A stretch of 64,000 nt of DNA from Rhodospirillales bacterium (GCA_023145215.1 JAGLED010000013.1:1-64000), one strand, 5' to 3'. Positions 35,614-46,122 are shown, numbered from the stretch's first letter. Notes: generated from the letters alone by a model not told the origin. Made by a program: numbers and translations.

Positions 35614-38220
35614 TTACTCCGCCGCGTCGGAATCCGTTTCCGACTTCTTTTTGGCAGCGGTTTTTTTCTTCGCAGCGGTTTTCTTCTTCGCCGGCGCCTT
35701 TTTCGTGGTGGCACCCTTGCCGCCGCCCGCTTTGGCGTCGATCATCTCGATGGCCTTTTCGAGGGTGACGTCCTCTTTCGCCATGTCCTTCGGCAGACGC
35801 GCCATGGTACGGCCCATCTGCACGAACGGGCCCCAACGGCCATCCTTGACCATCAGCGGTTTTTTGCTCTTCGGGTGTTTTCCGAGCTCGATCGGCGGGT
35901 CCTTGCGGGGTTTGTCACCCAGAAGGTCGACCGCGCGGTTGAGCCCGATGGTCAGCACATCGTCGTCATCTTTGAGCGATACATACGTGCCGCCGACCTG
36001 CAGGAACGGTCCGAAGCGGCCGATGCCGGCGCGGATCTCCATGCCGGATACGGGGTCGATGCCGACAAAGCGGGGTAGGGACAACAGGCCGATGGCTTTA
36101 TCCATATCCATGTCGTCCGGATTGACGCCTGCCGGAAGGGACGCGCGCTTCGGCTTGATCTTTTTCTTGCCGTCGAGCTCTTCTTCTCCCAACTGGATAT
36201 AAGTCCCGTAAGGCCCCTGGCGCAGTGTGACGAGCTTGCCGCTTTCCGGGTCGGTGCCCAGTTCCTTTGGCCCATCGCCGAGAGAGTTTTCAGCCGGGTC
36301 GGCACCGAGTGGTGTCGTGAAGCTGCATTCCGGGTATCGAGAACAGCCGAGAAATGCCCCGTGGCGGCCGAGCTTGATCGACAGCTCCCCTTCCTTGCAC
36401 TTCGGGCAGCTCCTGGGATCGGAGCCGTCGGCGCGTTCCGGGAAGAAGTGCGGCTTGAGTTCCTCATTCAATACGTCGAGGACGTCGCGGACGCGGAGTT
36501 CCTGGGTTTCGTCGACCTTGTGTTTGAAGGCCTTCCAGAAATCGATCAGCACCTGCTTCCAATTGACCCGGCCGCCGGAAATATCGTCGAGCTTTTCTTC
36601 GAGCTCTGCCGTGAAGTCGTATTCCACATAGCGCTCGAAAAAACTGGCAAGAAACGTGGTGACCAAACGCCCCCGGTCTTCAGGAATGAAACGGCGCTTG
36701 TCGATATGCACGTAATTGCGGTCCTGCAGCACTGAAATGATCGATGCATAGGTGGAGGGGCGGCCGATACCAAGCTCTTCCAGCTTCTTGACTAGCGACG
36801 CCTCACTGTAGCGTGGCGGTGGCTGGGTGAAGTGTTGCTCGGGTAGCGTCTCGGTACGCTCTTGGCGCTCGTTCTCTTCCAGTTTCGGCAGAATGCGGCT
36901 GTTGTCGTCGTCGTCCGAGCCGTCGTCGCGGCCTTCGCGGTAAACCTTGATGAAGCCATCAAAGGCGATGACCGAACCGGTGGCGCGGAACGCGATTTTC
37001 CGGTCGGCGGACGTAATATCGACTCCAACCTGATCGAGCACGGCGGCTTCCATCTGGCTGGCGACGGTGCGTTTCCAGATCAGGGTGTAGAGCTTCAGTT
37101 GATCGGGGCTCAGATGCCGTTCCAGCGAGTCGGGCGTGCGGCGAACATCGGTCGGACGGATCGCCTCGTGAGCTTCCTGTGCGTTCTTCGCTTTCGACTT
37201 ATATATACGCGGGCTGTCCGGCAGGTACTTGGAGCCGTAAGTCTCTTGAATGACGTTGCGGCTGGCAGCCACGGCTTCGCGCGCCATCTGCACGCCGTCC
37301 GTCCGCATATAAGTGATCAGTCCGACGTTTTCGCCGCCGATGCGCACACCTTCATAAAGGCTTTGTGCCACCTGCATAGTCTTTCGGGCGCCGAAGTACA
37401 GCTTGCGCGACGCTTCCTGCTGCATCGTCGATGTGGTGAACGGCGGCGACGGGTAACGGCGCGTCTGCTTGCGCTCGATCTCACCGGTCGTGAAAGTTTC
37501 CGCTTCGATGGCGGCGACTGCCTGTTCGGCCAGTGCTTCGGTATTGATCGTGAACTTGTCGAGCTTTTCGCCGTTCATGCGCGTCAGCGAAGCCTTGAAA
37601 TCATCGCCGCGCGGGGTCTGAAACGTCGCGTCGACGCTCCAGTATTCCTGCGGCTTGAACATTTCGATTTCAAGCTCGCGCTCGCAGATCAGGCGAAGCG
37701 CCACCGACTGGACGCGGCCCGCAGAGCGTGACCCTGGAAGTTTGCGCCAAAGGACAGGCGACAACGTAAAGCCGACCAGATAATCGAGCGCCCGACGCGC
37801 CATGTAGGCGTCGACCAATTCATGGTCCAGATCGCGTGGATGCGCGAAGGCGTCCTGAACCGCATCCTTGGTGATCTCGTTGAAGACGACCCGTTTGACC
37901 GGCTTGCCATCCAGAAGTTTTCTATCGTCGAGCACTTCTTTGATATGCCACGAGATCGCTTCGCCCTCACGGTCCGGGTCGGTCGCGAGGAAAACGGCGT
38001 CGGCGTTCTTCACCGCCTTGGCGATCTCGTCGACGTGCTTCTTGGAGCGGCTGTCGATTTCCCATTTCATCGCGAAATCGTCGTCCGGTTCGACAGAACC
38101 GTTCTTCGACGGGAGGTCGCGGATGTGGCCATAGCTCGCGAGAACGGTGTAATCGTCCCCGAGATACTTGTTGATCGTTTTGGCCTTTGCGGGCGATTCG
38201 ACAACGACGACGCTAGACAT
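35614..38220 (-). CDS. topA: DNA topoisomerase I
   Basis: Relaxes negative supercoils. The 868-residue protein has the TOPRIM domain (VVVVESPAKAKTINKYLG, LATDPDREGEAISWHI). The active Tyr lies in GLITYMRTDGVQMAREAV, and LVKKLEELGIGRPSTYASII belongs to the core. The first C-terminal module is a Cys4 zinc ribbon (CPKCKEGELSIKLGRHGAFL, GCSRYPEC). Three further modules have lost the Cys, then an (A)KKK-rich tail (KKAPAKKKTAAKKKTAAKKK). I start at 38220 (MSSVVVVESP), one of two closely spaced ATG codons. Confidence 0.98.
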   Translation of the reverse strand: MSSVVVVESPAKAKTINKYLGDDYTVLASYGHIRDLPSKNGSVEPDDDFAMKWEIDSRSKKHVDEIAKAVKNADAVFLATDPDREGEAISWHIKEVLDDRKLLDGKPVKRVVFNEITKDAVQDAFAHPRDLDHELVDAYMARRALDYLVGFTLSPVLWRKLPGSRSAGRVQSVALRLICERELEIEMFKPQEYWSVDATFQTPRGDDFKASLTRMNGEKLDKFTINTEALAEQAVAAIEAETFTTGEIERKQTRRYPSPPFTTSTMQQEASRKLYFGARKTMQVAQSLYEGVRIGGENVGLITYMRTDGVQMAREAVAASRNVIQETYGSKYLPDSPRIYKSKAKNAQEAHEAIRPTDVRRTPDSLERHLSPDQLKLYTLIWKRTVASQMEAAVLDQVGVDITSADRKIAFRATGSVIAFDGFIKVYREGRDDGSDDDDNSRILPKLEENERQERTETLPEQHFTQPPPRYSEASLVKKLEELGIGRPSTYASIISVLQDRNYVHIDKRRFIPEDRGRLVTTFLASFFERYVEYDFTAELEEKLDDISGGRVNWKQVLIDFWKAFKHKVDETQELRVRDVLDVLNEELKPHFFPERADGSDPRSCPKCKEGELSIKLGRHGAFLGCSRYPECSFTTPLGADPAENSLGDGPKELGTDPESGKLVTLRQGPYGTYIQLGEEELDGKKKIKPKRASLPAGVNPDDMDMDKAIGLLSLPRFVGIDPVSGMEIRAGIGRFGPFLQVGGTYVSLKDDDDVLTIGLNRAVDLLGDKPRKDPPIELGKHPKSKKPLMVKDGRWGPFVQMGRTMARLPKDMAKEDVTLEKAIEMIDAKAGGGKGATTKKAPAKKKTAAKKKTAAKKKSETDSDAAE

Positions 38221-38250
38221 AATCACCTTTGAAACTGCGACTTTAATATG

Positions 38251-38282
38251 CCCCGGCCCGATGCCGGACCTTGGGGCCGGGG
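38251..38282. repeat. GC-rich hairpin in the dprA-topA gap
   Basis: CCCCGGCCC (38251-38259) pairs perfectly with GGGCCGGGG (38274-38282) around a 14-nt loop, 31 nt upstream of the topA start on the minus strand. No T-run follows on either strand. It may be a leader structure or a partial terminator of dprA. The rest of the 211-nt gap is A/T-rich and includes tttaaataatgcag; I see no gene in it. Confidence 0.55.
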
Positions 38283-38431
38283 AGAATTGGCGATATTTAA
38301 CCCTCCCGTCAACAGGGGAAATTCTTGATGCTCCTTGAGCGAGATGATCGGCAGTTTAAATAATGCAGTGATATCAATGTGTTAAATGGAGTAAAATCTT
38401 TTTTGTGTGACGTGACGCTTGAAAACACCCG

Positions 38432-39589
38432 TTATGGCGAGATCAGGGACACTGCATTGCCCGCCAGGCGCGCCAACCGGCCGGCGATTTCAAGCTCCAA
38501 CAGAACCACGTGAACGGCCGGGGCGGGGCAGCCTGTTTCACGGATGATGTCATCGATATCGGTGGGTCCGAAATCCAACGCCTGCAGTACGTGCGCGCGT
38601 GTCTGATCGACAACTTTATCGTCCACGGCAGGCGCGGGCGGGCCATCAAAGCGTCGCGAACGGCGCTCGCCGAGCGCATTCCCGGACATCTCGGCAAGAA
38701 CGCGGATGACGTCTTCCGCGCTCTCCGTCAATTGGGCTCCATCCCGGATCAGTGCGTTCGAGCCCTTGACCCGCGGGTCCTGTGGTGCGCCCGGCACGGC
38801 GAAAACTTCGCGGCCTTGTTCAAGTGCCATGCGCGCCGTGATCAGCGAACCGGATTTCGCACCGGCCTCAAGCACCACGATGGCGCGCGCCATACCCGAG
38901 ATGATCCGGTTACGGCGCGGGAAATGACGTGCCTGCGGCGTCACCCCGGTGCGGACCTCCGTACACACGGCCCCCTGAGCAATGAGGTCGTCGTAAAGCG
39001 CCTTGTTTTCGCGTGGATAGCAAATGTCGACCCCGCCCCCCATCACGGCAACGGTACCTGTCGCGAGGGCGCCCACGTGCGCTGCCGTGTCGATCCCGCG
39101 CGCCATGCCGGAGACGACGAGATATCCGGCTTCCCCTAACTTGGCCGCCATGTCGCGGGCAAACCGCCGGCCGTTGACGGAGGCATTTCGGGACCCGACG
39201 AGGGCGACGGCGCGCTTCTTTAACAATGCCGGATGGCCGCGCACGAACAATATCGGCGGTGCATCGTCGATGTGAGCAAGCAGTGGCGGGTAATCGGGCT
39301 GCCCCTTAAACAGCATGTGCGCGCCCATCGCGTTCAATTCCGCGATCTCATCCTCGGCTTCTATGCGAGTGCAGAGCCGGAGCGGTTTAGACCGTCCGCC
39401 GCGGTTCGCGAGACCCGGCAGGGAATCGAGTGCTTTTTGCGCATCCCCGAAACGTTCAAGTAATCGGTGAAACGTCACCGGACCGACATTTTCGGAGCGA
39501 ATCAATCGCAATTGCGATAGCTTCTCTGCATCGCTGAATGGCGACGGGATGGTGCCCGGGTCTTCCTGCTCAGCGAGCGGCATTCCCAT
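38432..39589 (-). CDS. dprA: DNA-processing protein DprA (Smf)
   Basis: Loads RecA on incoming single-stranded DNA during natural transformation; it is kept in many species with no known competence. The 385 residues have an N-terminal SAM-like helical region (RLIRSENVGPVTFHRLLERF). The Rossmann-type core shows VALVGSRNASVNGRRFARDM, VSGMARGIDTAAHVGAL and AVMGGGVDICYPRENKALYD, then FPRRNRIISGMARAIVVLEA. A C-terminal winged-helix (DIDDIIRETGCPAPAVHVVL) completes it. It leads topA-rnr on the same strand. Confidence 0.97.
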   Translation of the reverse strand: MGMPLAEQEDPGTIPSPFSDAEKLSQLRLIRSENVGPVTFHRLLERFGDAQKALDSLPGLANRGGRSKPLRLCTRIEAEDEIAELNAMGAHMLFKGQPDYPPLLAHIDDAPPILFVRGHPALLKKRAVALVGSRNASVNGRRFARDMAAKLGEAGYLVVSGMARGIDTAAHVGALATGTVAVMGGGVDICYPRENKALYDDLIAQGAVCTEVRTGVTPQARHFPRRNRIISGMARAIVVLEAGAKSGSLITARMALEQGREVFAVPGAPQDPRVKGSNALIRDGAQLTESAEDVIRVLAEMSGNALGERRSRRFDGPPAPAVDDKVVDQTRAHVLQALDFGPTDIDDIIRETGCPAPAVHVVLLELEIAGRLARLAGNAVSLISP

Positions 39590-39652
39590 TGTACGTCCTT
39601 TCCAGTTCGCAATGGGCTATGAAAAGACCAGCGGGGAAATTTTACGGGTTGT

Positions 39653-41221
39653 TCAAGACGTTCTGCGGGACGAGCGGGCGAGGACCATTGCCGGAATGAT
39701 CGCAATAAGGAAAGCGACGGAAATGATCATGAAAGTGTCTTGGAAACCGAACGTGCGGGCCTGCGCATAAATCGTCCGACTGAGATAATCGTATGCGCCC
39801 CATTGCAAGGCGTCATGCGTCAATCCGCCTTCGGACAATAAACGACGAACCTGTTCCAGCATTTCGCGGGTAAACTCGTTGCCGGACGTCTGCGTTGCGG
39901 TCAGCCAGTCGGCGTGTTGCGCGCTTCTATATTCGATGAGTGCAGCCGTGATGTTGACCCCGAAAGCGCCGCCGGACTGGCGAATGAAGTTATATGCGCC
40001 AGCCGCGGCGTTCAGCTTCTCGGCCGAGATCGAGCGCATGGCCGCACCACCCAGGTTCGGCATGACGAGCCCGAGGGCGAGACGGCTCATCACCGTCAGG
40101 CTGGCGATGGTCCAGAACGCCGTATTGACGTCGGACGCCGAGATCAACCAGGTGGCCGAGGCGAAAAGAATACATCCGGCCGTGATCGGGATGTGCGGGG
40201 GAACATTGTCGGCAAGCCGTCCGGAGATCGGAATCAGCGTGAAAAGAAATAGCCCGGCCGGCACCAATACCAAACCGGATTGCGTCGGCGAGAAATATTG
40301 GACGGTTTGGACGAACACAGGGATGGCATAGTTGGTCGCGAAGTTTCCGGCCCCGAACGCAAAACCGATTGCCATTGCGGCGGCAAACTTCGGGTCCAGA
40401 AACAGTGTCGGGTCGAGGAGCGGCGATTTCGATCTGCGTTGCGAGTACAGGAAAAGGGCAAACGACAGAATGCCTATGGCGGCGGTCGCCAGCGTTAGGT
40501 CGGACGTCCAGCCCCAGCGGTGACCGTTGCCGATCGCACGCATCACCATGACGAGCGCGAGGCAGACGAGAATGAATCCGGTCCAGTCGAATGGCGGCAG
40601 GCGGCGTTCGAACTTCTTTGCCGGCATGAATAACAGGCCGCCGGCGAACGCCAGCACAACCAGCGGCAATGGCATCAGAAATGCGTGCCGCCATGTCAGC
40701 AGGTCAATGGTCACGCCGCCCACCAGCGGTCCAAAACTGGGCGCTAGCGTTACACCCAATCCGTACATCCCCACCGCAAAGCCACGCCGCTCCCTCGGGA
40801 ATACGGATACCATCGTCGCCAATACCAGTGGCTGGATGATGCCGGCTGAAAAGCCCTGCATGATGCGGCCAATGATCAGAACGTCGATGTTGGGGCTGAA
40901 CGCACATACGAAAGCGCCGGCGACGAAAATGGTCAAAGTCATGGCGTAGGCCAGCCGTTGACCCAAGGCGCGGACGACCCAACTGTTCAGAAGCTGGCTT
41001 GCCACCATGGTCGAAAGAAAAGCCGTCGCTGCCCATTGCGCGACGTCCTGGCCGACGCCGTATGCGCCCATGATGCTCGGAACCGCGACATTGACGATGG
41101 TCGCGGAAAGGATCATGGCGATGGCGCCCGTGAGACCGCTAAGGGTTACCAGCCAGCGATAAGCTGGGCCGTAGCGGTCAAACTGCCTCTGGATTGCCGG
41201 ATCTTCGTGGGTCTCTGCCAC
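39653..41221 (-). CDS. DHA2-family drug:H+ antiporter (EmrB-like)
   Basis: A 522-residue major facilitator with about 14 TM helices. The antiporter motif C-type region is seen in SAGIIQPLVLATMVSVFPRE and RRGFAVGMYGLGVTLAPSFG, followed by PLVGGVTIDLLTWRHAFLM (WRxxFL). It should work with the HlyD-type protein encoded 8 nt upstream to form a tripartite pump with an outer-membrane channel encoded elsewhere. The start is GTG at 41221. The substrate is not evident. Both genes point away from the copA promoter region. Confidence 0.94.
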   Translation of the reverse strand: MAETHEDPAIQRQFDRYGPAYRWLVTLSGLTGAIAMILSATIVNVAVPSIMGAYGVGQDVAQWAATAFLSTMVASQLLNSWVVRALGQRLAYAMTLTIFVAGAFVCAFSPNIDVLIIGRIMQGFSAGIIQPLVLATMVSVFPRERRGFAVGMYGLGVTLAPSFGPLVGGVTIDLLTWRHAFLMPLPLVVLAFAGGLLFMPAKKFERRLPPFDWTGFILVCLALVMVMRAIGNGHRWGWTSDLTLATAAIGILSFALFLYSQRRSKSPLLDPTLFLDPKFAAAMAIGFAFGAGNFATNYAIPVFVQTVQYFSPTQSGLVLVPAGLFLFTLIPISGRLADNVPPHIPITAGCILFASATWLISASDVNTAFWTIASLTVMSRLALGLVMPNLGGAAMRSISAEKLNAAAGAYNFIRQSGGAFGVNITAALIEYRSAQHADWLTATQTSGNEFTREMLEQVRRLLSEGGLTHDALQWGAYDYLSRTIYAQARTFGFQDTFMIISVAFLIAIIPAMVLARSSRRTS

Positions 41222-41229
41222 CGGCGGGG

Positions 41230-42393
41230 CTACTCTTGAATGGCGATCTTGACGACGACCATCATGCCCGGGCGTAACCTCGGGTCGGGATTATCGATGG
41301 TAATCCGGATCGGCAGGCGTTGTGTAATCTTGGTGAAATTGCCGCTCGGGTTGGGTGTCGGCAGTAAGGCGAACTGGCTGGTCGCTGCTGAGCCGATGAT
41401 CGAGACTTTTCCGGAAAACGGATCATCCGGGTAGGCATCGATATGGATGTCGACAGGCTGCCCGGCTTTTAGCTTTCGGATGACGGTTTCCTTGACGTTG
41501 GCTTCAACCCAGACCTTGTCCTGGTTATGCGTCAGCAACAACCGTTGTCCCGGCGTCACGTATTCACCGACATCGACGAAGGTCTTGTCGATAATGCCGT
41601 TCAGGGGGCTTTTGATCGTCCGGTCGGAGATATCCAGGCGTTGACGTTCGATCCGGGCGCGGATTTCCGCCTCGCGCTGTTCGAGGACCAAGACGTCGCC
41701 GTCCAACACATCCAGGCGTGCGCGATCGGCCTCGACCTCGGCGATCCGGGCCCTCGCCGATTGCAGTTCAGCAACGGCGATCCGATATTCGCGGTCGATC
41801 TGTTGATGCTGCTGTTCGGCTTGATCAAGCTGGCGACGCGATGCGACTTTGTCTTCGAAAAGCTTTTTGGCGCGGTTCAGTTCGCGTTCGGCGAGTTCCA
41901 ACTGCGGGCGCAGTGACGACACCACCACCTCGGCAGCGGCGACGCGAGCTTGTTCAGATTGCAGGCGGCTGTCGATCTGGCTGGCGATGAGATTGCGTTC
42001 CGCGGCGAGGCGCGCTCTCTCGGCACGGGCAGCGGACGCCTGGGCTTCGAGTTCGCTCAGGAGAATGCGTGACTCGCGGTCGTCGATTTGGACAAGCACC
42101 GTGCCCTCGTCGACGTGTTCTCCCTCGGCGGCCGGCATTTCCGTGATCCAGCCGGCAACGCGTGATGATACGGTCACCAGATCGGCATGAATGCGGGCGT
42201 CTTCCTCGAAGACGAACGCAAGGCGTTTGTGAACTTCATAAACCGCAAAATACACGCCACCGATAAGGACGAGGATTGCGAAAATGAAGATCGGTCGGAT
42301 ACGGCGCTTCGGCTTTGTTGCGCCCGGAGGGGTGGTTTCGAAGGCCTGACCGTCGGGCGCGACGCGGTCTTCAGATTTGGATTCATCCGGCAT
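41230..42393 (-). CDS. HlyD-family periplasmic adaptor (EmrA-like)
   Basis: A 387-residue membrane fusion protein: one N-terminal TM (RPIFIFAILVLIGGVYFAVY), a split biotinyl-lipoyl domain (VSSRVAGWITEMPAAEGEHV and TIKSPLNGIIDKTFVDVGEY) and a long alpha-helical hairpin between them (about residues 110-245, Ala/Glu/Arg-rich). A beta-barrel follows (KLKAGQPVDIHIDAYPDDPF) and the LRPGMMV motif comes near the end. The start at 42393 (MPDESKSEDR) is chosen because the much longer frame upstream overlaps the divergent copA gene. It is co-transcribed with the EmrB-like gene. Confidence 0.93.
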   Translation of the reverse strand: MPDESKSEDRVAPDGQAFETTPPGATKPKRRIRPIFIFAILVLIGGVYFAVYEVHKRLAFVFEEDARIHADLVTVSSRVAGWITEMPAAEGEHVDEGTVLVQIDDRESRILLSELEAQASAARAERARLAAERNLIASQIDSRLQSEQARVAAAEVVVSSLRPQLELAERELNRAKKLFEDKVASRRQLDQAEQQHQQIDREYRIAVAELQSARARIAEVEADRARLDVLDGDVLVLEQREAEIRARIERQRLDISDRTIKSPLNGIIDKTFVDVGEYVTPGQRLLLTHNQDKVWVEANVKETVIRKLKAGQPVDIHIDAYPDDPFSGKVSIIGSAATSQFALLPTPNPSGNFTKITQRLPIRITIDNPDPRLRPGMMVVVKIAIQE

Positions 42394-42533
42394 GTTATTC
42401 TTCCCAAGTGCCCTGAATTGGGTTTCTGGCGACCCGGGCACGTCGATAAGTTTGCCCCCATTAGTTCCTTTTGGAAAGACCCCGACGGTATTTTCTTTAG
42501 ATTCAGGGCGTTGCGCATGTTTTGCATTTCCGC

Positions 42534-42564
42534 TTGAGATTACAGTAACTAGAACCTTTATTGT
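42534..42564 (+). promoter_or_regulatory. CueR-type promoter of copA-cueR (19-nt spacer)
   Basis: TTGAGA (-35, 42534-42539) and TATTGT (-10, 42559-42564) are separated by 19 nt. This overlong spacer is the signature of promoters remodelled by MerR-family activators. The spacer holds an imperfect dyad centred on AGTaACT (ttacAGTaACTagaa). The copA start lies 34 nt after the -10. Since cueR is the second gene of the unit, the arrangement predicts Cu(I)-dependent positive autoregulation. Confidence 0.72.
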
Positions 42565-42597
42565 GCAGGCAAGACAACTGAAACAAAGGATTTCGTC

Positions 42598-45045
42598 GTG
42601 CAAGCTCCGGTTAGCCAGCCTGAAAACAACAGTATCGCTTTCGGTATTGCCGGTATGACATGTGCCGGGTGCGCAAACCGAGCGGAGAAGGCGCTGCGCG
42701 CCCTTCCGGGCCTTGAAGAGGCGCGTGTCGATTTCGCGACGGAGCGCGCCGTCGTCGCGACGGGACGCGTTCCCGCGAATGACATTAAGAGCGCTATCGA
42801 CGATGCCGGTTTCCAGGCCGAGCAATCCGAGATCGAACTCGACGTCGGCGGTATGACCTGTGCCGGGTGCGCGGCGAATGTCGAAAAAGCATTGAATGCC
42901 GTGCCGGGTGTCATTGCCGCTGAAGTCAATCTCGCGATGGAGCGCGCGCATGTCACTTGGCTGGGGCACGACGTGTCGAGCGGGGCGCTTGTGAAAGCCG
43001 TGGAAGCTGCCGGATACAGGGCGGAGCCGCGTGCCACCGATGCCGAGCGTCGCCGTCAGCAGGCCGCGCGCCAGGCAGAGGAAGACGCAAGGCTGCTGAA
43101 ACGGGAAACCGCCATGGTTGTGGTGTCCGTGATTTTGACGGCACCGCTTCTGGCGATGATGATTCTGCCACCGTTGGGTGTTCAATATCACGTGCCGGCA
43201 TGGTTGCAGCTGTTGCTGGCGGCGCCGGTGCAGTTCTGGGTCGGTGCGCGGTTTTACGTTGGCGCCTACCGCTCGTTAAAAGCGGGCAGCGGTAACATGG
43301 ATGTGCTCGTGGCGCTCGGCACGACGGCGGCTTTCGCACTGAGCACCTGGATCGTGTTTCGCGAAGGCATTGGCACGGTATCCCATCTTTATTACGAAGC
43401 CTCGGCCGTTGTGGTGACGCTCGTCGTCGTCGGCAAGCTGATCGAGAGCCGCGCCAAGCGCGGCACAACGGAAGCGATCCGAAAGCTGATGGCACTGCGG
43501 CCCGAGCGCGCACGCGTGGAGCGCAACGGGGTTCTCACGGAAGTCTCCGTCGACGAGGTCGTCATCGATGACATCGTCATTGTCAGGCCTGGCGAACGCA
43601 TTCCCGTGGACGGGGAAATCGAAGCCGGGGCATCGGAAGTTGATGAGTCCCTGATCACGGGTGAAAGCGCACCCGTTACGAAACGGGTAGGCGATCACGT
43701 CACCGGCGGCGCCATCAACGGTACCGGCGAGTTGCGGGTCCGCGTCAGTCGTGTCGGCGAGGACACGACGCTCTCCAAGATCGTCAAGCTGGTCGAAAAT
43801 GCACAAACGGGTAAGGCGCCGGTACAGCGGTTAGTCGATCGGGTCAGCGCGATATTCGTCCCCGTTGTGGTCGCCATCGCAGTATTCGCGTTAGCCGGAT
43901 GGCTGTTCGTGGGGGCAGGAATTGAAGTTGCTGTTATTAACGCCGTTTCAGTGTTGGTGATCGCATGCCCCTGTGCGCTTGGGCTGGCGACGCCAACGGC
44001 GATCGTTGCCGGCACCGGTGCTGCGGCCAGGGCCGGAATCTTGATCAAGGACGTCGCCGTCCTTGAGCAGGCATACAAAGTGAACACCGTCGCTTTCGAC
44101 AAGACCGGAACGCTCACCCGTGGTGAACCGGCGGTGACCGATGTCGTTGCAATGGGTGTGGAGGGAGCCAGTGTACTGGGGCTAGCCGCTGCGGTGCAGG
44201 CAGGTTCGGAGCATCCGCTCGCTCGCGCCGTTCTCGCAGAGGCGGAGGGGCGTGGCATTGAGTTCTCGGCCGCAACGGATACGCGCGCCCATGTCGGGCG
44301 CGGTGTCGAGGGCCGGGTCGACGGGGATGTCGTTTTGATCGGTAACCGCGCGCTCATGAAAGAAGCCGGGATCGACGCGGCTGCGGCGGAAGATACGTTG
44401 TCGCGGTTCGAGGCTGAAGGAAAGACAGCCGTGATGATTGCGCGAGATGGAGAACTGGTGGGCGTGATGGCGATCCGCGACGAGTTGCGCGCAGAATCGA
44501 CGTCGGCTATTGACCTGCTCAAACGTCTGCATGTCGGCTCAGTAATGTTGAGTGGAGATGCGCCCCGCGTCGCGGAAGAGATTGGCAACGTGGCCGGGAT
44601 CGACGACGTTAAAGCCGGGCTGAGCCCGGAGGGTAAAGTCGACGCACTTAAGCTGTTACGTCTGGAAGGCCGGCACACGGCAATGGTCGGAGACGGTATC
44701 AACGATGCGCCGGCGTTGGCGGCGGCAGACGTGGGCATCGCCATGGGGTCGGGAACGGATGCCGCGATGGAAACTGCCGGTATTACGCTGATGCGTCCTG
44801 ACCCACGGCTCGTCGCGGGCGCCGTGCAAATCGCCAGGGCGACCTGGCTGCGCATTCGATGGAACCTGTTTTGGGCATTCATCTTCAATATTATTGGTCT
44901 GCCCTTGGCGGCGTTAGGTTACTTGTCGCCGGCGGTTGCCGGTGCGGCGATGGCGATGAGTTCTATCACCGTGGTGACGAGTTCGTTGCTGCTTCGCGGT
45001 TGGCGGCCGAGCGGTATCGATACATTGCCTGGAGAGAGCCGATGA
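42598..45045 (+). CDS. copA: Cu(I)-exporting P1B-type ATPase
   Basis: Pumps Cu(I) (or Ag(I)) out of the cytoplasm. The 815 residues hold two N-terminal HMA domains, each with MTCAGC, and eight TM helices with the CPC ion motif ([14 protein letters not shown]). The phosphorylation site is [14 protein letters not shown] and the nucleotide-domain His-Pro lies in [30 protein letters not shown] is the hinge, and late helices carry the YN-type and MSS metal sites ([13 protein letters not shown]). The GTG start at 42598 follows aaagga. It overlaps cueR by 4 nt. Confidence 0.97.
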   Translation: MQAPVSQPENNSIAFGIAGMTCAGCANRAEKALRALPGLEEARVDFATERAVVATGRVPANDIKSAIDDAGFQAEQSEIELDVGGMTCAGCAANVEKALNAVPGVIAAEVNLAMERAHVTWLGHDVSSGALVKAVEAAGYRAEPRATDAERRRQQAARQAEEDARLLKRETAMVVVSVILTAPLLAMMILPPLGVQYHVPAWLQLLLAAPVQFWVGARFYVGAYRSLKAGSGNMDVLVALGTTAAFALSTWIVFREGIGTVSHLYYEASAVVVTLVVVGKLIESRAKRGTTEAIRKLMALRPERARVERNGVLTEVSVDEVVIDDIVIVRPGERIPVDGEIEAGASEVDESLITGESAPVTKRVGDHVTGGAINGTGELRVRVSRVGEDTTLSKIVKLVENAQTGKAPVQRLVDRVSAIFVPVVVAIAVFALAGWLFVGAGIEVAVINAVSVLVIACPCALGLATPTAIVAGTGAAARAGILIKDVAVLEQAYKVNTVAFDKTGTLTRGEPAVTDVVAMGVEGASVLGLAAAVQAGSEHPLARAVLAEAEGRGIEFSAATDTRAHVGRGVEGRVDGDVVLIGNRALMKEAGIDAAAAEDTLSRFEAEGKTAVMIARDGELVGVMAIRDELRAESTSAIDLLKRLHVGSVMLSGDAPRVAEEIGNVAGIDDVKAGLSPEGKVDALKLLRLEGRHTAMVGDGINDAPALAAADVGIAMGSGTDAAMETAGITLMRPDPRLVAGAVQIARATWLRIRWNLFWAFIFNIIGLPLAALGYLSPAVAGAAMAMSSITVVTSSLLLRGWRPSGIDTLPGESR

Positions 45046-45431
45046 ATGTTCGTGATGCGGCGGCGCGCAGCGGTCTGCCGCCGAAAACCGTGCGATATTA
45101 CGATGACATCGGTCTGGTCGTGCCGGATCGGCGCGGAAACGGTTATCGGGACTATGATAACCGTGCGGTCCAGAAACTGGCGTTCTTGAAGCGTGCACGT
45201 CAGCTCGGATTTTCGATCGACGACTGCCGTCAGCTATTGTCGTTGTATGAGGACAAGGAGCGCGCGAGTGCGGACGTGAAAGCGCTCGCGGAGACCCACC
45301 TGGATGAGATCGACAGGCGCCTCGAGGAACTGCAGCATCTCCGCGACACGCTCAAGCACTTGGTCCATGCCTGTCGAGGTGATGAGCGGCCGGATTGTCC
45401 AATCCTCGCAGATTTGTCGGGCGATAAGTAG
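45042..45431 (+). CDS. cueR: Copper-responsive MerR-family regulator CueR
   Basis: A 129-residue activator that senses Cu(I). The N-terminal winged helix ([20 protein letters not shown]) is followed by a coiled dimer helix. The metal loop has Cys111 and Cys119 in [13 protein letters not shown], the spacing found in CueR (112/120), and Ser76 in ASADVK marks a monovalent-metal sensor. The ATG overlaps the copA stop as ATGA, which fixes the start. The target should be the 19-nt-spacer promoter upstream of copA. Confidence 0.95.
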   Translation: MNVRDAAARSGLPPKTVRYYDDIGLVVPDRRGNGYRDYDNRAVQKLAFLKRARQLGFSIDDCRQLLSLYEDKERASADVKALAETHLDEIDRRLEELQHLRDTLKHLVHACRGDERPDCPILADLSGDK

Positions 45432-45561
45432 TTTAAGCAACTTAGAGGCGAAATGCGGTAATCCCTTATTTCCGGAATCTGAGCATTGTGCATCCTATCG
45501 TCCGTGCAAAGCGGCGACGCAAGAGGCACAAAGGATTCTGAGAAAGGGCTGGCCACATCAC

Positions 45562-46122
45562 ATGGCTATCGCATTAGACACCGGTTTTGTCCACGGTAAT
45601 GGCCTGGTGCCGGTTTTCATGCAAGCACCACAAGTGCGTGCATTGTGGCAGCACGTCGATTCACTGATGTCTGCATCCGGTCATGTGCCCGTACGTGATT
45701 TCGATTTGATGGACATGCACCGTCTTGCACCGGAAATGATCGTTTGTGACGTCGATATTGAATCCTGCCGGAACCGGCTCAGGTTTGTCGGCACCCGCGT
45801 TGTCGAGGTGTTCGGTGAAGAAACCACGGGGCGTTATCTCGATGAGGTCAATATCGGACCGTTTCGGTCGCAGCAATTGGCGGCCTTCAACCTGGCAGTG
45901 GCCTCTGGTTGGCCCCAATGGATGAAAGTTATTGTGTCTGCAAGCGTGGACAAATCGGTTCCCGCACTGCAACCGACCGGTTTGATTTACGAACGGCTGG
46001 TTGTGCCACTTGCCGGAGACGACGGCGCGGTCAAGCAACTGGCGGCCGTCGTGTCATTTCGCGAAGACGTGTGTGAACAAAGTGCGTTCGAGCATGTTGA
46101 ACTGCCGCCGGGAAGGTATTGA
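45562..46122 (+). CDS. PAS_5-family (single PAS domain) protein
   Basis: A 186-residue protein similar to the PAS_5 family abundant in Rhodospirillales. Residues 40-165 form one PAS-like fold: RDFDLMDMHRLAPEMIVCDV, RNRLRFVGTRVVEVFGEETT, GRYLDEVNIGPFRSQQLAAF, then YERLVVPLAGDDG and AAVVSF. There is no output domain, so it is a candidate ligand or redox sensor that acts through a partner. I choose ATG at 45562, as the sequence upstream overlaps cueR. Its place after copA-cueR (130-nt gap) may be accidental. Confidence 0.8.
   Translation: MAIALDTGFVHGNGLVPVFMQAPQVRALWQHVDSLMSASGHVPVRDFDLMDMHRLAPEMIVCDVDIESCRNRLRFVGTRVVEVFGEETTGRYLDEVNIGPFRSQQLAAFNLAVASGWPQWMKVIVSASVDKSVPALQPTGLIYERLVVPLAGDDGAVKQLAAVVSFREDVCEQSAFEHVELPPGRY

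Noticed and set aside
43695-44888. Minus-strand Ser/Pro/Ala-rich frame of 397 codons
   Set aside because: Antisense to copA; low-complexity composition is a by-product of copA codon usage.
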